This document shows, piece by piece, positions 21,494 through 31,416 of a stretch of 64,000 nucleotides of DNA. The notes under the pieces were generated by a model. It was not told the origin of the DNA, did not search any database, and saw only the letters and a program-made list of their open reading frames with translations. The stretch comes from Capsicum annuum (Eukaryota > Streptophyta > Magnoliopsida > Solanales > Solanaceae), in assembly GCF_002878395.1 (NCBI RefSeq), contig NC_061120.1, positions 91,248,110-91,312,109 on the forward strand, read 5' to 3'. Position 1 is the first letter of the stretch. Each line of letters opens with the position of its first letter. A program made the translations under genes and the position numbers.

Positions 21494-23060
21494 ATGGCAG
21501 AGATGTACCAAGCTTGGTTGAATGGACAAGCCCTACCTTCTTCAATCCCTGGACTTTCGAATTCGAATGATCCAAATTCTGACCCAGCTCAAACTAGTGA
21601 TCCATTTTACCCACCAGGATTTGGCCCATTTTCTAATATGCCTGGCGTTTCTGGTACTTCTACCATGCACCCACCAAATCCGTCTGTTACAAATAACCCT
21701 CTTTTTACTTCTGTAGCACCAGCTACTGTAGGCACTCAACCGACAGTGCCAAAGAATATAGGGAAACCAAGTTATGATCTATTGTATCCTCTTAAAATGG
21801 ATTTCAAATCCCAAAATCTACATTATCATACTCATCAACATGATTCTCCTATAATAATTGAGAAGATTGTTAATAATGAAGAACAGAAGGAGATGGCTAG
21901 AAAATTTAGAAGCTTGGAGCAGAGTATGAGAAATATCCAAGGATTAGGTGGACCAAAAAGTGTTTCATACAAGGATTTGTGTATGTTTCCTGATGTCCAT
22001 TTGCCTATAGGGTTCAAAATGCCAAAGTTTGATAAATACGAAGGACACGGCGATCCTGTAGCTCATTTGAAAAAGTTTTGCAATCAATTAAGGGGAGCAG
22101 GAGGAAAAGAAGAATTATTGATGGCCTACTTTGGAGAAAGCCTAACCGAAATAGCTTCTGAATGGTTTATTGACCAAGACATTTCCCGTTGGCATGTATG
22201 GGATGATACGGCTTGAGATTTCATTCAATAATTTCAATATAACATTGAGATAGTGCCAAATCGCACTACGCTTGCGAACATGAGAAAAAAGATGACTGAA
22301 AGTTTTTGAGAATATGCTATCAGATGGAGAGAGCAGGCTTCAAGAGTCAAACTATCAATAAAGGAATCTGAAATAATTGATATCTTTTTGCAAGCACAAG
22401 AACCTGATTATTTCCATCACTTACTTTCTACAATTGGAAGCACATTTTTTAAAGTTATTAAAGTTGGAGAAATAGTAGAGAATGGAATAAAATCAGGAAA
22501 GATCATCAACCAGGCCGCTTTGAAAGCAACAACACAGGCAATTCAAAGTGGTGCAGGAAGTTTTGGGGGAAAAAAAAGAAAAGAGGATGTGGCAACTCTC
22601 GTGACAGGTCCACAACAAAATTGTAGAGGTACGCGTCTACCATACGCAAAAAATCCATTATATTTCATTCCATCCCCCGAATAGCCTATTTACAATGCAC
22701 AACCATATGTTCGGGCTCCTTCTTACCCTCAATGGCGTGTACCAGCAATCCAAAATTATCCATCGATCCCACAAATTCAAAGAGGCCCTCCTAGGTCTAA
22801 TTTTTGGCCTAGAGCAGAATTCAAAAGGGATAATATGGGTAAAGATAATTTCACTCCTATTGGAATATCTTACACCAATTTATTTCATAGGCTAAGAAAA
22901 ATGAATATCCTAAACCCAATTGAGAAAAAAGATTCCAAATCCTTCTCCGAAGAATTTGGATTATTCTAGAAGATGTGAATACTATTCTGATGCCCCAGGG
23001 CACGACACAGAGAAATGTTGGTATCTTAAAAGAGTCATTCAAGAGTTGATTAATACCTAA
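21494..23060 (+). pseudogene. Gag of the Ogre/Tat element
   Basis: The first 240 codons are open (21494-22216). They include a proline-rich N-terminal region and a Retrotrans_gag-like core (MPKFDKYEGHGDPVAHLKKF near residues 176-195, then LTEIASEWF). A TGA follows at 22214-22216, and the core continues with further stops to 22684. A cysteine/histidine segment at about 22975-23040 (C...GH...EKCW, then LKRVIQELI) is the zinc-knuckle-like tail of Ogre gag. The product would form the particle that packages element RNA. Several stops and one frameshift make it non-functional. The start at 21494 fits the position but is not proven, because the preceding in-frame TAG sits immediately before it. Confidence 0.8.
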
Positions 23061-23066
23061 CAGATT

Positions 23067-23720
23067 ATGATACAAAGTCCAGATGCTCTAAATATCAATC
23101 TAAATCCGTTGCCAAATCATAATGAAACAAACATGCTCGAAGTGATGCCCAATGATAAAGATGCTACAATATCCTTCAAGCCGATCATTAAAATTAAAAT
23201 TGATTTAGAAAAATCAGCAAATATTATAGATTTGACAAAAGGAAAACCTGCAGAAGCGGATGTGGTGATAACAAAACCCAAATTATTGAATGTCCCCTTG
23301 GTGGTGGGGAAAGAGATTTCAGAAAATGTTGGGTCAAGAAAAGTAAAACCAAAGCTCATTGTTCTTGGAAGATCTCCCAAGCCTCTCTTAATCATAAAGG
23401 AGCTCCCACAGCTCCCATTATTATTAAACCAGTGTCATAGTTGCCTATGGTTAATTCCAAGGCAGTTCCTTAGAACTATGATCGTTTTGTGGTGATACAC
23501 AAGGGGAAAGAAGTGATTGAAGCTATGGAGGAAGTAGGGGGATTAACTCGATCTGGAATATGTTATGCCCCAATAGAGTTAAGAAAGAATAAACAAGGAA
23601 ATAAAGAACGAATGAGGTTCAAGAAACCTATTACTGATGAAGAAGCCGAAGAATTCTTAAAGAAAATAAAATTACCAGAATATTTTGTTGTAGAACAGTT
23701 GAAGAAGACACCAGCATAGA
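23067..23720 (+). pseudogene. Linker between gag and protease
   Basis: Two overlapping frames (23067-23495 and 23489-23719) join through a frameshift. The second includes KEVIEAMEEVGGLTRSGICY and KPITDEEAEEFLKKIK, which are recognisable in the pre-protease part of Tat/Ogre polyproteins. No catalytic motif is present. This is the spacer region preceding protease. Confidence 0.6.
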
Positions 23721-23802
23721 TTTCTTTGTGGTCTTTCTTAATACATTTAGAAGACCACCAAAAGGCTATAATGAAGATTCTTAACAAAGCAGTGAGATTA
23801 AA

Positions 23803-24230
23803 GTGAATCAACTGGAAAAAGTTGATGAAAGGATCCTTGAAGCAAATAAGATTACTTTCTCAGACGATAAATTGCCAGTGAAAGGTACTAGACATAATAA
23901 GGGTCACTACATTACTGTGAAATATGAGCATTCCATCATCACTCGAGTGTTAATTGATGAAGGATCAGGCGCTAACATTTGTCCTATGTCAACTTTGCAA
24001 AAGTTGAATATTAATTTATAAAGAATCTGACCTAACAATGTATGCGTCAAAGATTTTGACGGATCAAAAACTGATGCCATTAGTGAAATAGAATTCATAT
24101 TGACAATCGAGCCTGTGGATTTTGCTATAGATTTCCAAGTATTGAATATTGATGTTTCATATAATATGTTATTGGGAAGGCCATGGATTCATAGGGCTAA
24201 AGCAATCGCATAAACATTGTATCAAATGGT
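23803..24230 (+). pseudogene. Aspartic protease domain, Ogre/Tat element
   Basis: The retropepsin-like active site is VLIDEGSGANICP, with Asp at 23956-23958 and Glu-Gly following (D-E-G where classical retropepsins have D-S/T-G). The second conserved box LLGRPWIH lies near 24170-24195. In an intact element this protease cleaves the polyprotein. Stops at about 24019, 24027 and 24211 disrupt it. Confidence 0.75.
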
Positions 24231-24412
24231 TAAATTCAAGTGTGATAGGCAAGAGATAATCGTTCATGATAAAGGAGACTTATCCATGTATAAAGAATAC
24301 TCTTATTTCCTCCATCGAGCCAGATACTGTAGATAGAGTGTTAATTCATCAAGCTTCTGAGGTAGTGTCTGTTGAGCATGTCCTCGAGGAAAATCTCATT
24401 ACAAGACCATAA

Positions 24413-24868
24413 TTGTCCTCTACATCTGCTATGGTAGTGAATGAAATATTGAAGCATGGTTTCAAACCAGGAAAAGGTTTAGGGATGTTTTTGCAAGGCA
24501 TAGTTCATCCAGTAAACCTCTATGAGAGCCTTGGTACTTTTGGTTTGGGATACGAACCCACTGCTGAATATATAAAGAAGGCTAAAAAGCATAAGAAAGA
24601 GTCATGGTCACTTACCAAGTTGATACTGCCACTTCACAAGTCTTTCATCAAAGTTAATGCTGTTGGGTCCTCCAAGTTACCTGTTGCAGAATCAATGAAT
24701 GATGATGATACAGAGTTGATTGGCCTTTTTCAGAATATGTTCATTGAAGCTGATATGGTTGAAATCAAGGAAGGTACCAGTAATGCAGATGTGCAGTTTG
24801 TCGACCCTGATGTCCAGCTTAACAATTGGGAAGCCACTTCTCTCCCTATTATGAAGGAGTCTTGGTAG
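24413..24868 (+). pseudogene. G-patch-like segment after protease
   Basis: The 151-codon open frame starts with a segment (EILKHGFKPGKGLGMFLQGI) matching the G-patch pattern seen between protease and RT in Ogre/Tat polyproteins. The middle is basic and the end is acidic (MNDDDTELIGLF). G-patch segments are nucleic-acid-binding in other proteins; the role in the element is unknown. The frame ends at a TAG that lies inside a candidate splice donor, so the stop may belong to an intron. Confidence 0.7.
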
Positions 24869-25066
24869 TTTGTTTGATTTTTCTTACAGTATTAGTAGTT
24901 TGTTTGTTTCTTCTTCTGTAATTTGAATCATTCTAGTAGTGTAATTCAAATCTTTAAACGTAGTATTTTAGGTTAAAACTCTTTATATCTTTGTTTTTAA
25001 TAAAGTGTAGTCTCCCTTTGTTTTATTTTGAGTTTGATTTTTATTTATTTATCTTCTATCATATAG
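24865..25066 (+). other. Candidate 202-bp intron before RT
   Basis: A GT at 24865 (G|GTAGTTTG) and an AG at 25065-25066 (ATATAG|TTTT) bracket a T-rich, stop-rich stretch. Removing it joins the G-patch frame in phase 2 to the frame leading into RT, with no stop through the junction. An intron at this place is a known feature of Ogre elements. The acceptor is preceded by a long pyrimidine-rich run. Confidence 0.6.
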
Positions 25067-26390
25067 TTTTTTCTATGCCGATTCTAATGATATGACATGC
25101 ATAAAAAATTGTCAACCAAATTTAAAAACCCAATCTAATTTTGAAATAATGAATAAAGAAGTTGAATACGATGAAGGAGAAATATTTGAGGATATAAGCA
25201 AAGATTTCAAATGGTTTAAGAATAAGATAAATCCCAATTTGGAGAAAACAGAGGCGATCAATTTAAGAGATCATGAAAATATTAGGGAGACTAAGATAAG
25301 TGTACATGCTCAACCACAACAAAAGAAAGCTATAGTTGAAGCTTTTCATGAGTATAAAGACATCTTTGCATGGTCTTATGATGATATGCCCGGTTTGAGC
25401 ACTGATTTAGTAGTTCACAAGTTACTAATTGATCCTACTTTTTCTCCTGTCAAGCAAAAGCTAAGAAAGATCAAAACTGACATGAGTGTAAAAATCAAAG
25501 AGAAAATCACGAAGCAACTTGAGGATAAAGTCATTTGAGTGGCCCAATATCCTACTTGGTTGACAAATATTGTCCCTGTTCCAAAGAAGGACGGCAAAGC
25601 TTGGATGTGTGTTGATTATCGTGATCTAAATAAAGAAAGTCCAAAAGATAATTTTTCACTTCCCAATATCCATATTTTTTTGGAAAATTATGCCAAACAT
25701 GATCTTGCTTCTTTTGTGGATTGTTATGCGGGGTATCACCAGATCATTATAGATCCAAAAGATGGGGAAAAGACATCATTTATTACACCATGGGGGACAT
25801 ATTATTATCGAGTTATGCCTTTTGGACTAAACAATACTAGGGCAACTTACATGAGGGCAATTACCACAATGTTTCATGATATGATGCACAAAGAGATTGA
25901 AGTTTATGTAGACGACATGATCATTAAGTCAAGAGAGCAGCCTAACTATGTCAAAGATCTCAGAAAATTCTTTGAAAGACTTCGAAGGTATGATCTCAAA
26001 CTTAACCCAGCACAATGTGTATTTGGAGTCCCATCAGGAAAGCTTTTAAGGTTCATAGTCAGTCGACGTGGCATTAAGTTAGATCCTTCAAAAATAAAAT
26101 CTATTCAAGATTTGCCTCCACCAAAAAATAAAATTGAGGTGATGAACTTACTTAGAAGGTTGAATTATATCAGTAGATTCATTGCTCAGCTTACGACAAC
26201 CTGCGAGCCAATATTCAAGTTGTTGAAGAAGAATGCTAAAGTTGAATGGCATAAAGAATGTCAAGAAGCATTTGACAGAATTAAGCGATACTTGTCGAAT
26301 TCACCTATTTTGGTTCCTCCAGAGCCAGGCAGACCCTTGATATTGTACATGTCTGTGTTAGATAATTCTTTTAGCTGTGTATTGGGTTAA
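25067..26390 (+). pseudogene. Reverse transcriptase, Ogre/Tat element
   Basis: The frame from 25092 gives the pre-RT region (VEAFHEYKDIFAWSYDDMPG). An in-frame TGA stands at 25536-25538, then RT proper follows from 25539 with VPKKDGKAWMCVDYRDLN, FITPWGTYYYRVMPFGLNN and the catalytic YVDD box at 25905-25916, followed by the thumb/connection region. The enzyme copies element RNA into DNA. All three catalytic aspartate positions seem present, so only the single stop at 25536 and the TAA at 26388 separate this block from an open one. It is the best preserved gene part of the element. Confidence 0.9.
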
Positions 26391-26760
26391 CATGATGTTA
26401 CAGGTAGAAAAGAACAGGTCATATACTACCTTAGCAAAAAGTTTACCACTTATGAGGCTAAGTACACTCTTCTTGAGAAGACGTGTTGTGCCTTAACTTG
26501 GGTAGCCCAAAAGCTGAAACATTACTTGTCATCTTGTACTACTTACCTCATATCTCGTATGGATCCTTTAAAGTATATTTTCAGAAGCCTATGCCTACAG
26601 GCAGACTCATAAAATGGCAGATGTTACTCACAGAATTTGATATTGTCTACGTGACACGAACTGCAATGAAAGCTCAAGCCTTGGTGGATTATTTGGCTGA
26701 AAATTCTATTGATGGGGGATATAAGCCATTAAAAACTTATTTTCCAGATGAAGAGGTATT
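26391..26760 (+). pseudogene. RT-associated RNase H, degraded
   Basis: After the TAA at 26388 the peptide continues with an RNase H-like EQVIYYLSKKFTTYE (26410-26455) and, after a frame change near 26480-26540, QMLLTEFDIVYVT (26616-26654). This is the RNase H fused to RT that removes template RNA. It is frame-broken; catalytic residues cannot be followed with certainty. Confidence 0.65.
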
Positions 26761-27225
26761 GTTTATTGATGAGGTTATTTCTGACGATTGTCATTCAGGC
26801 TGGAAGTTGTTCTTTGATGGAGCTGCTAATGTAAAGGGGGTAGGGATAGGGGCGGTTCTTATTTCTAAATTAGGATAATATTATCCTGTAACAGCCCAAC
26901 TTCGATTCTACTGTACAAATAATATGGAAGAATACGAAGCTTGCATTCTGGGATTGAGATTAGCCATTGACATAGGGGTCCAAGAACTGTTGGTATTAGG
27001 AGATTCAGATTTATTATTCAACCAAATCTAAGGAGATTGGGAGACTCATGATTCAAAGCTCCTACCATATCGAGGTTGTTTGCAAGATCTATGTCAACAA
27101 TTTGTAACATTAAAATTCAAACACATTCCCAGAGCTTATAATGAGATTGCTGATGCTTTGGCAACCTTATCTTCAATGCTTCAAGATCCCGATAAAACTT
27201 ATATTGACCTTCTGCATATATAGAT
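26761..27225 (+). pseudogene. Second RNase H (archaeal-type) domain
   Basis: WKLFFDGAANVKGVGIGAVL places the first catalytic Asp at 26816-26818. It is followed by EEYEACILGLRLA (near 26920-26955), LVLGDSDLLFNQI (near 26990-27030) and ADALATLSS (near 27150-27175). This order is that of the additional archaeal-type RNase H found in Tat-lineage elements. TAA at 26876 and TAG near 27029 break it. Two RNase H copies are a strong lineage marker. Confidence 0.8.
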
Positions 27226-27249
27226 TCATGATCAACTTACATATTGCAA

Positions 27250-28530
27250 TATGGTTGAGGAAGAACTTTATGGGGAGCCATGGTTCCATGATATCAAAGA
27301 ATATATACAGACTGAAAAATATCCTATACATGCCGATGGTTACCAAAAGAGAACCATTCGATGTTTGTCTAGTGGATTTTTTCAAAGTGGAGGAATCTTG
27401 TATAAGAGGACTCCTGATTTGGAACTTCTGAGGTGTGTAGATGCTAAAGAAGCTTCAAAAATCATGACTGAAGTAAATTCTGGGATTTGTAGACCACACA
27501 TGAATGGGTATGTTTTGGCAAAGAAAATACTCCGAGCAGGTTATTATTGGCTCACCATAGAGCGTGATTCCATCAATTTCATTCGTAAATGTTATGAATG
27601 TTAGGTACACGGGGACTTGATACATTCTCCTCCATCTGAGTTGCATATAATGATTGCTCCATGGCTTTTTGTGGCTTGGGGAATGGACATAATTGGACCA
27701 ATTAAACCAAAGGCCTCAAATGGACATAGGTTCACCTTGCTAGACATTGATTATTTCACAAAGTGGGTGGAAGAAGCGACTTTCAAATTAGTGACCAAGA
27801 AAGCAGTGGTTGATTTTATTCACTCCGATATTATTTGTCGGTTTGGCATTCCAAAGATAATTATCACGGATAATGCTGCAAATCTCAACAGTCATTTGAT
27901 GCAAGAAGTGTGTCAGCAATTTAAGATTATGCATCAAAATTAACTCATTATCGTCCAAAGGCGAATGGAGTTGTAGAAGCTGCCAATAAGAACTTAAAGA
28001 AAATACTCCGTAAGTGGTGTAGGGTTCCCGATAATGGCATGAAAAGTTACCTTTTGCTTTGTTGGGTTATCGTACTACAGTTCAGACTTTAATTGGTGCA
28101 GCTCCTTACTTATTGGTGTACGGAACTGAAGCAGTTATACCTGCGAAGATTGAAATTCCATCTCTTTGAGTAGTTGTAGAAGCTCAAATTGATGATGACC
28201 AATGGGTCAAGAATCGTTTGGAGAAATTAAGCTTGATTGATAAGAAAAGATTAACATCAATATGTCATGGATAACTATATCAGAAGATAATAGCACAAGC
28301 ATATAATAAAAAAGTGTGTCACAAACATTTTGAAGTTGGTCAGTTAGTACTAAGACGCATCCTACCCCATTAGATTGAAGCAAAAGGCAAATTTTCTTCT
28401 AATTGGCATGGACCATTCATGGTGAAGAAAGTGTTACCTAATGGCGCATTATATCTGACTGACATAGAAAGCAAAATGGAAGGAATGTCGGTCAATGCTG
28501 ATGCAGTTAAAAGATATTATGTATTATATT
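27250..28530 (+). pseudogene. Integrase, Ogre/Tat element
   Basis: An H2C2 zinc-binding region is seen (RPHMNGYVLAKKI ... KCYEC, ending with a stop at 27602). The catalytic core has Asp at 27686-27688 (GMDIIGPI), Asp at 27869-27871 (ITDNAANL) and Glu at 27976-27978 (GVVEAANKN), close to the D,D-35-E spacing after allowing for a frameshift near 27935. The C-terminal region reads to about 28520 (FSSNWHGPFMVKKVLPNGA). Integrase would insert the DNA copy, making the 5-bp duplication seen at the element's borders. Stops and shifts inactivate it. Confidence 0.85.
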
Positions 28531-29735
28531 CATGTACAATTACATTATGTATGTTTTGTATTTGCATTTTAAAAAGATTGAAATGATGAAGGCATTTTAT
28601 TCTACTATCCGAATAATATATCAACCTTTGCTTATCCCTTTTGAGCTTTTATCTTTCTTCGTACCCCTCTTTTGGAATCAAATTAAGTTGAAAAAAAAAT
28701 GAATGAAAAAGAGAGTCTCATAAGGTGACTGTAACCTGAAAAAGAAATAAAAATTAGCTAGGCTCGATGGCAAAAATCCATTGAGGTGCCACTAGCCGAA
28801 GGAGAGTTGTTATCCAGAAGGAATGAGTTCAAGATTAGCTAAATTTCAATCTCAATAAATGAATGAAATTTGTAATGATTGGTGTGGGTAGATCTGGTTG
28901 TTTGATTCAAAATGCATGTCATAATCACCAAAATCGGTTTCCACATTCAGATAAGTTTTTCTTTTGTTTTGAAAAAGAGATGCCTATTGTCTTTTTCTTT
29001 TTGTTTTTTTTATTTTTTTATTTTTGTGTCCTTGTCATCAAACAAAAATTTTTGTTGTCTTGTATGTATTTTGAGTCAAATTCACGTCAAGTCAAGTGAG
29101 AAAGGACTCCAACTTGCTACCAACTTCTTCAATGTACAAAGCAAGACAAAGGGTTGACGTATAAGGACAACACTTCAAAGTATAATAAAGTACTTAGAAT
29201 GATCGTGATTTGATTATTTTTGGCTCATTGAAAGATAAAAAGTGTATAGATAGTTAAATCCTGAGATATTATACAAGAGAAATATATTTTGAGTCGAGAG
29301 TATCAGTAGTAAGAATTTTGGGACAGAAGTTTAATAAGTCAATGGATATCAATCAAGGAATGAAAAAGAGTTGAGCATGGAAAGTGCAAGAACAGTCAGT
29401 TCAAGAACCGAAAACCACAAAGCAACCACCATGTGTGTTTAAAACTCACAATTTTTCTTTGTTTTGTTTGAAAAAGAGATAGAATGTGTTCAAATAAAGG
29501 ATGCAATTTCATATTTCTGTCAATGCAAGAATCAGGATTACATCATGAGATGCTGGATTTTGGTTATGGTAAATTTTATTCTTTGGCAGATAAATTTATC
29601 AAAGCTATTCCAGGCTTTGATTTATTCTGTTACTATATTTTTCAAAACATTAAAATTTGACAACACACAAATTTTCTCAGTATAAACTTTTTCAAATTTT
29701 TATGTGTATATTGTATGGGAATTTATGTTTATGCT
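28531..29735 (+). other. 3' untranslated region, unique part
   Basis: This long stretch after integrase has no credible gene. Several open stretches (28863-29157, 29464-29685) are low-complexity, with T-rich runs giving phenylalanine strings, and I regard them as chance. Long 3' regions are usual in Ogre elements. Confidence 0.6.
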
Positions 29736-30580
29736 CAGGTCCCTCCTGAAGAATGAGAATTAATTTTTATGCACAGGATCCTCCTGAAGAATGGGAATTT
29801 ACTTTTGCTCAGGACCCTCCTGAAGAATGAGAATTTACTTTTTTGCTCAGGACCCTCCTGAAGAATGAGAATTTATTTTAATGCTTAAGGCCCTACTGAA
29901 GAATGGGATGTTATTTTCTATTTCACTATTTACTTTGAGTCCAGGAGCCCGCCTGAAGAACAGGGTGAAGAAATTGTAAGTCCAGAATCCCGCCTGAAGA
30001 ACAGGGTGAAGAAAAAATCCAGGAGCCCGCCTGAAGAACAGGGTGAAGAAAAAAATCCAGGAGCCCACCTGAAGAACAAGGTGAAGAAATTATAAATCCA
30101 GGAGTTCGCCTGAAGAACAGAGTGGAGAAATTGTAAGATCAGGAGCCCGCCTGAAGAACAGGGTAAAGAAATTATAAGTCCAGGAGCCCGCCTGAAGAAT
30201 AGGGTAAAGAAATTGAAAGTCCAGAAACCCGCCTGAAGAACAGGGTGAAGAAATTGTAAGACCAGGAGCCCGCCTGAAGAACAGGCTGAAGAAATTGTAA
30301 GTCTAGGAGCCCACCTGAAGAACAAGGTGAAGAAATTGCAAGTCCAGTAGCCCACCTAAAGAACAGGGTGAAGAAATTATAAGTCCAGGAGCCCTTCTAA
30401 AGAACAGGGTGAAGAAATTGTAAGACCAGGAGCCCACCTGAAGAACAGGGTGAAAAAATTATAAGTTCGGGAGCCCGCCTGAAGAATAGGATGAAAAGGA
30501 ATGAAGTCCAGAAGTCCACCTGAGGAACAGGGTGAAAGAAATAACAAGTCAGGAGCTCGCCTGAAGAATAGGGTGAATTT
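29736..30580 (+). repeat. Tandem-repeat array in Ogre 3' region (5 + 16 units)
   Basis: Five units of about 38 bases built around CCCTCCTGAAGAATG (29736-29935) lead into about sixteen units of about 41 bases built around CCCGCCTGAAGAACAGGGTG (29936-30580). Both share the core CCTGAAGAA, so one array probably evolved from the other. The periodic minus-strand ORFs here (29847-30068 and 29930-30355) are products of the repeat and not genes. Confidence 0.93.
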
Positions 30581-30746
30581 TCAAGTTCAAGTCATGAAAA
30601 TTTGAATTAAGATTCTAGAGATTGCAATTTTTATTTCATTTTGTTATTTTTTGTAGTCATTTGAATGTAAAAGATAGAATTCGTCAACCGAAAACTCGAC
30701 AGAATTTCACTCGACTTTAACTTTTTTTTCTCACCAAATTACCTTT

Positions 30747-30812
30747 GAACTACTCGTGACCTGATTCCCTTATAACCCGGGATAGGTAGGAAGTCCAAAA
30801 CCAGGACTCGGT
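30747..30812 (+). promoter_or_regulatory. Boundary module copy 3 (before polypurine tract)
   Basis: GAACTAC at 30747, CTGATTC at 30761 and GATAGGTAGG at 30781 (one change from the other copies) are followed by an AGTCC/GGACT hairpin (30792-30808) and TCGGTCA. It lies about 100 bases before the 3' LTR. Confidence 0.6.
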
Positions 30813-30900
30813 CAAATTTTTCCTTACCTTTCAAATAATTGAAGGGTCAAAAATCATATCTTGTCTACTTCTTTGTATGAAAACTCTTCAAGATTTCACA

Positions 30901-30916
30901 CAAAGAGGGGCAAAAA
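30901..30916 (+). other. Polypurine tract
   Basis: CAAAGAGGGGCAAAAA immediately precedes the 3' LTR. A purine run at this place primes plus-strand DNA synthesis in LTR retrotransposons. Confidence 0.75.
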
Positions 30917-31364
30917 TATAGACACGTGATTTTTTATCCTCGCTAAATTTTTAACTTATTTGTCGATATTAAATATTTTATATTTATATACTTGATCATA
31001 TATTATTTTGATTCTTATTTTTATTTTTATTTTTAATAATAAATTTTAGTTTAAAAATAAATAATTAAATAAAGTTAATTTTGAGATATTTTATTTTATT
31101 TTATTCTAATTTTAAAAATAATATAAAAATTAAATAATAATACTAATAATAATAAAATATTTTCCTTTTCTAAATTTTAATAAATAACTTGGTATTTTTA
31201 ATACTATTATTATTTTTGGATATTTGTAATTTTGCTATATTTTTCATAAATATAAAATTAATTAAATATTATTATATTTATATTTATTATATTATTTATT
31301 TTTATTTATTTATTATCATTATATTTATTTATTATTATTCTTATTATCTTCAAATGAAATTGAA

Positions 31365-31416
<52 letters not shown>

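Noticed and set aside
28863..29157. Two overlapping plus-strand ORFs rich in phenylalanine
   Set aside because: Low-complexity T runs in the Ogre 3' UTR; no domain or conservation evidence.
29847..30355. Periodic minus-strand ORFs of 73 and 141 residues
   Set aside because: They are translations of the tandem repeat array; the repeated FFTLFFRRAPG-type text arises because the unit lacks stops in that frame.
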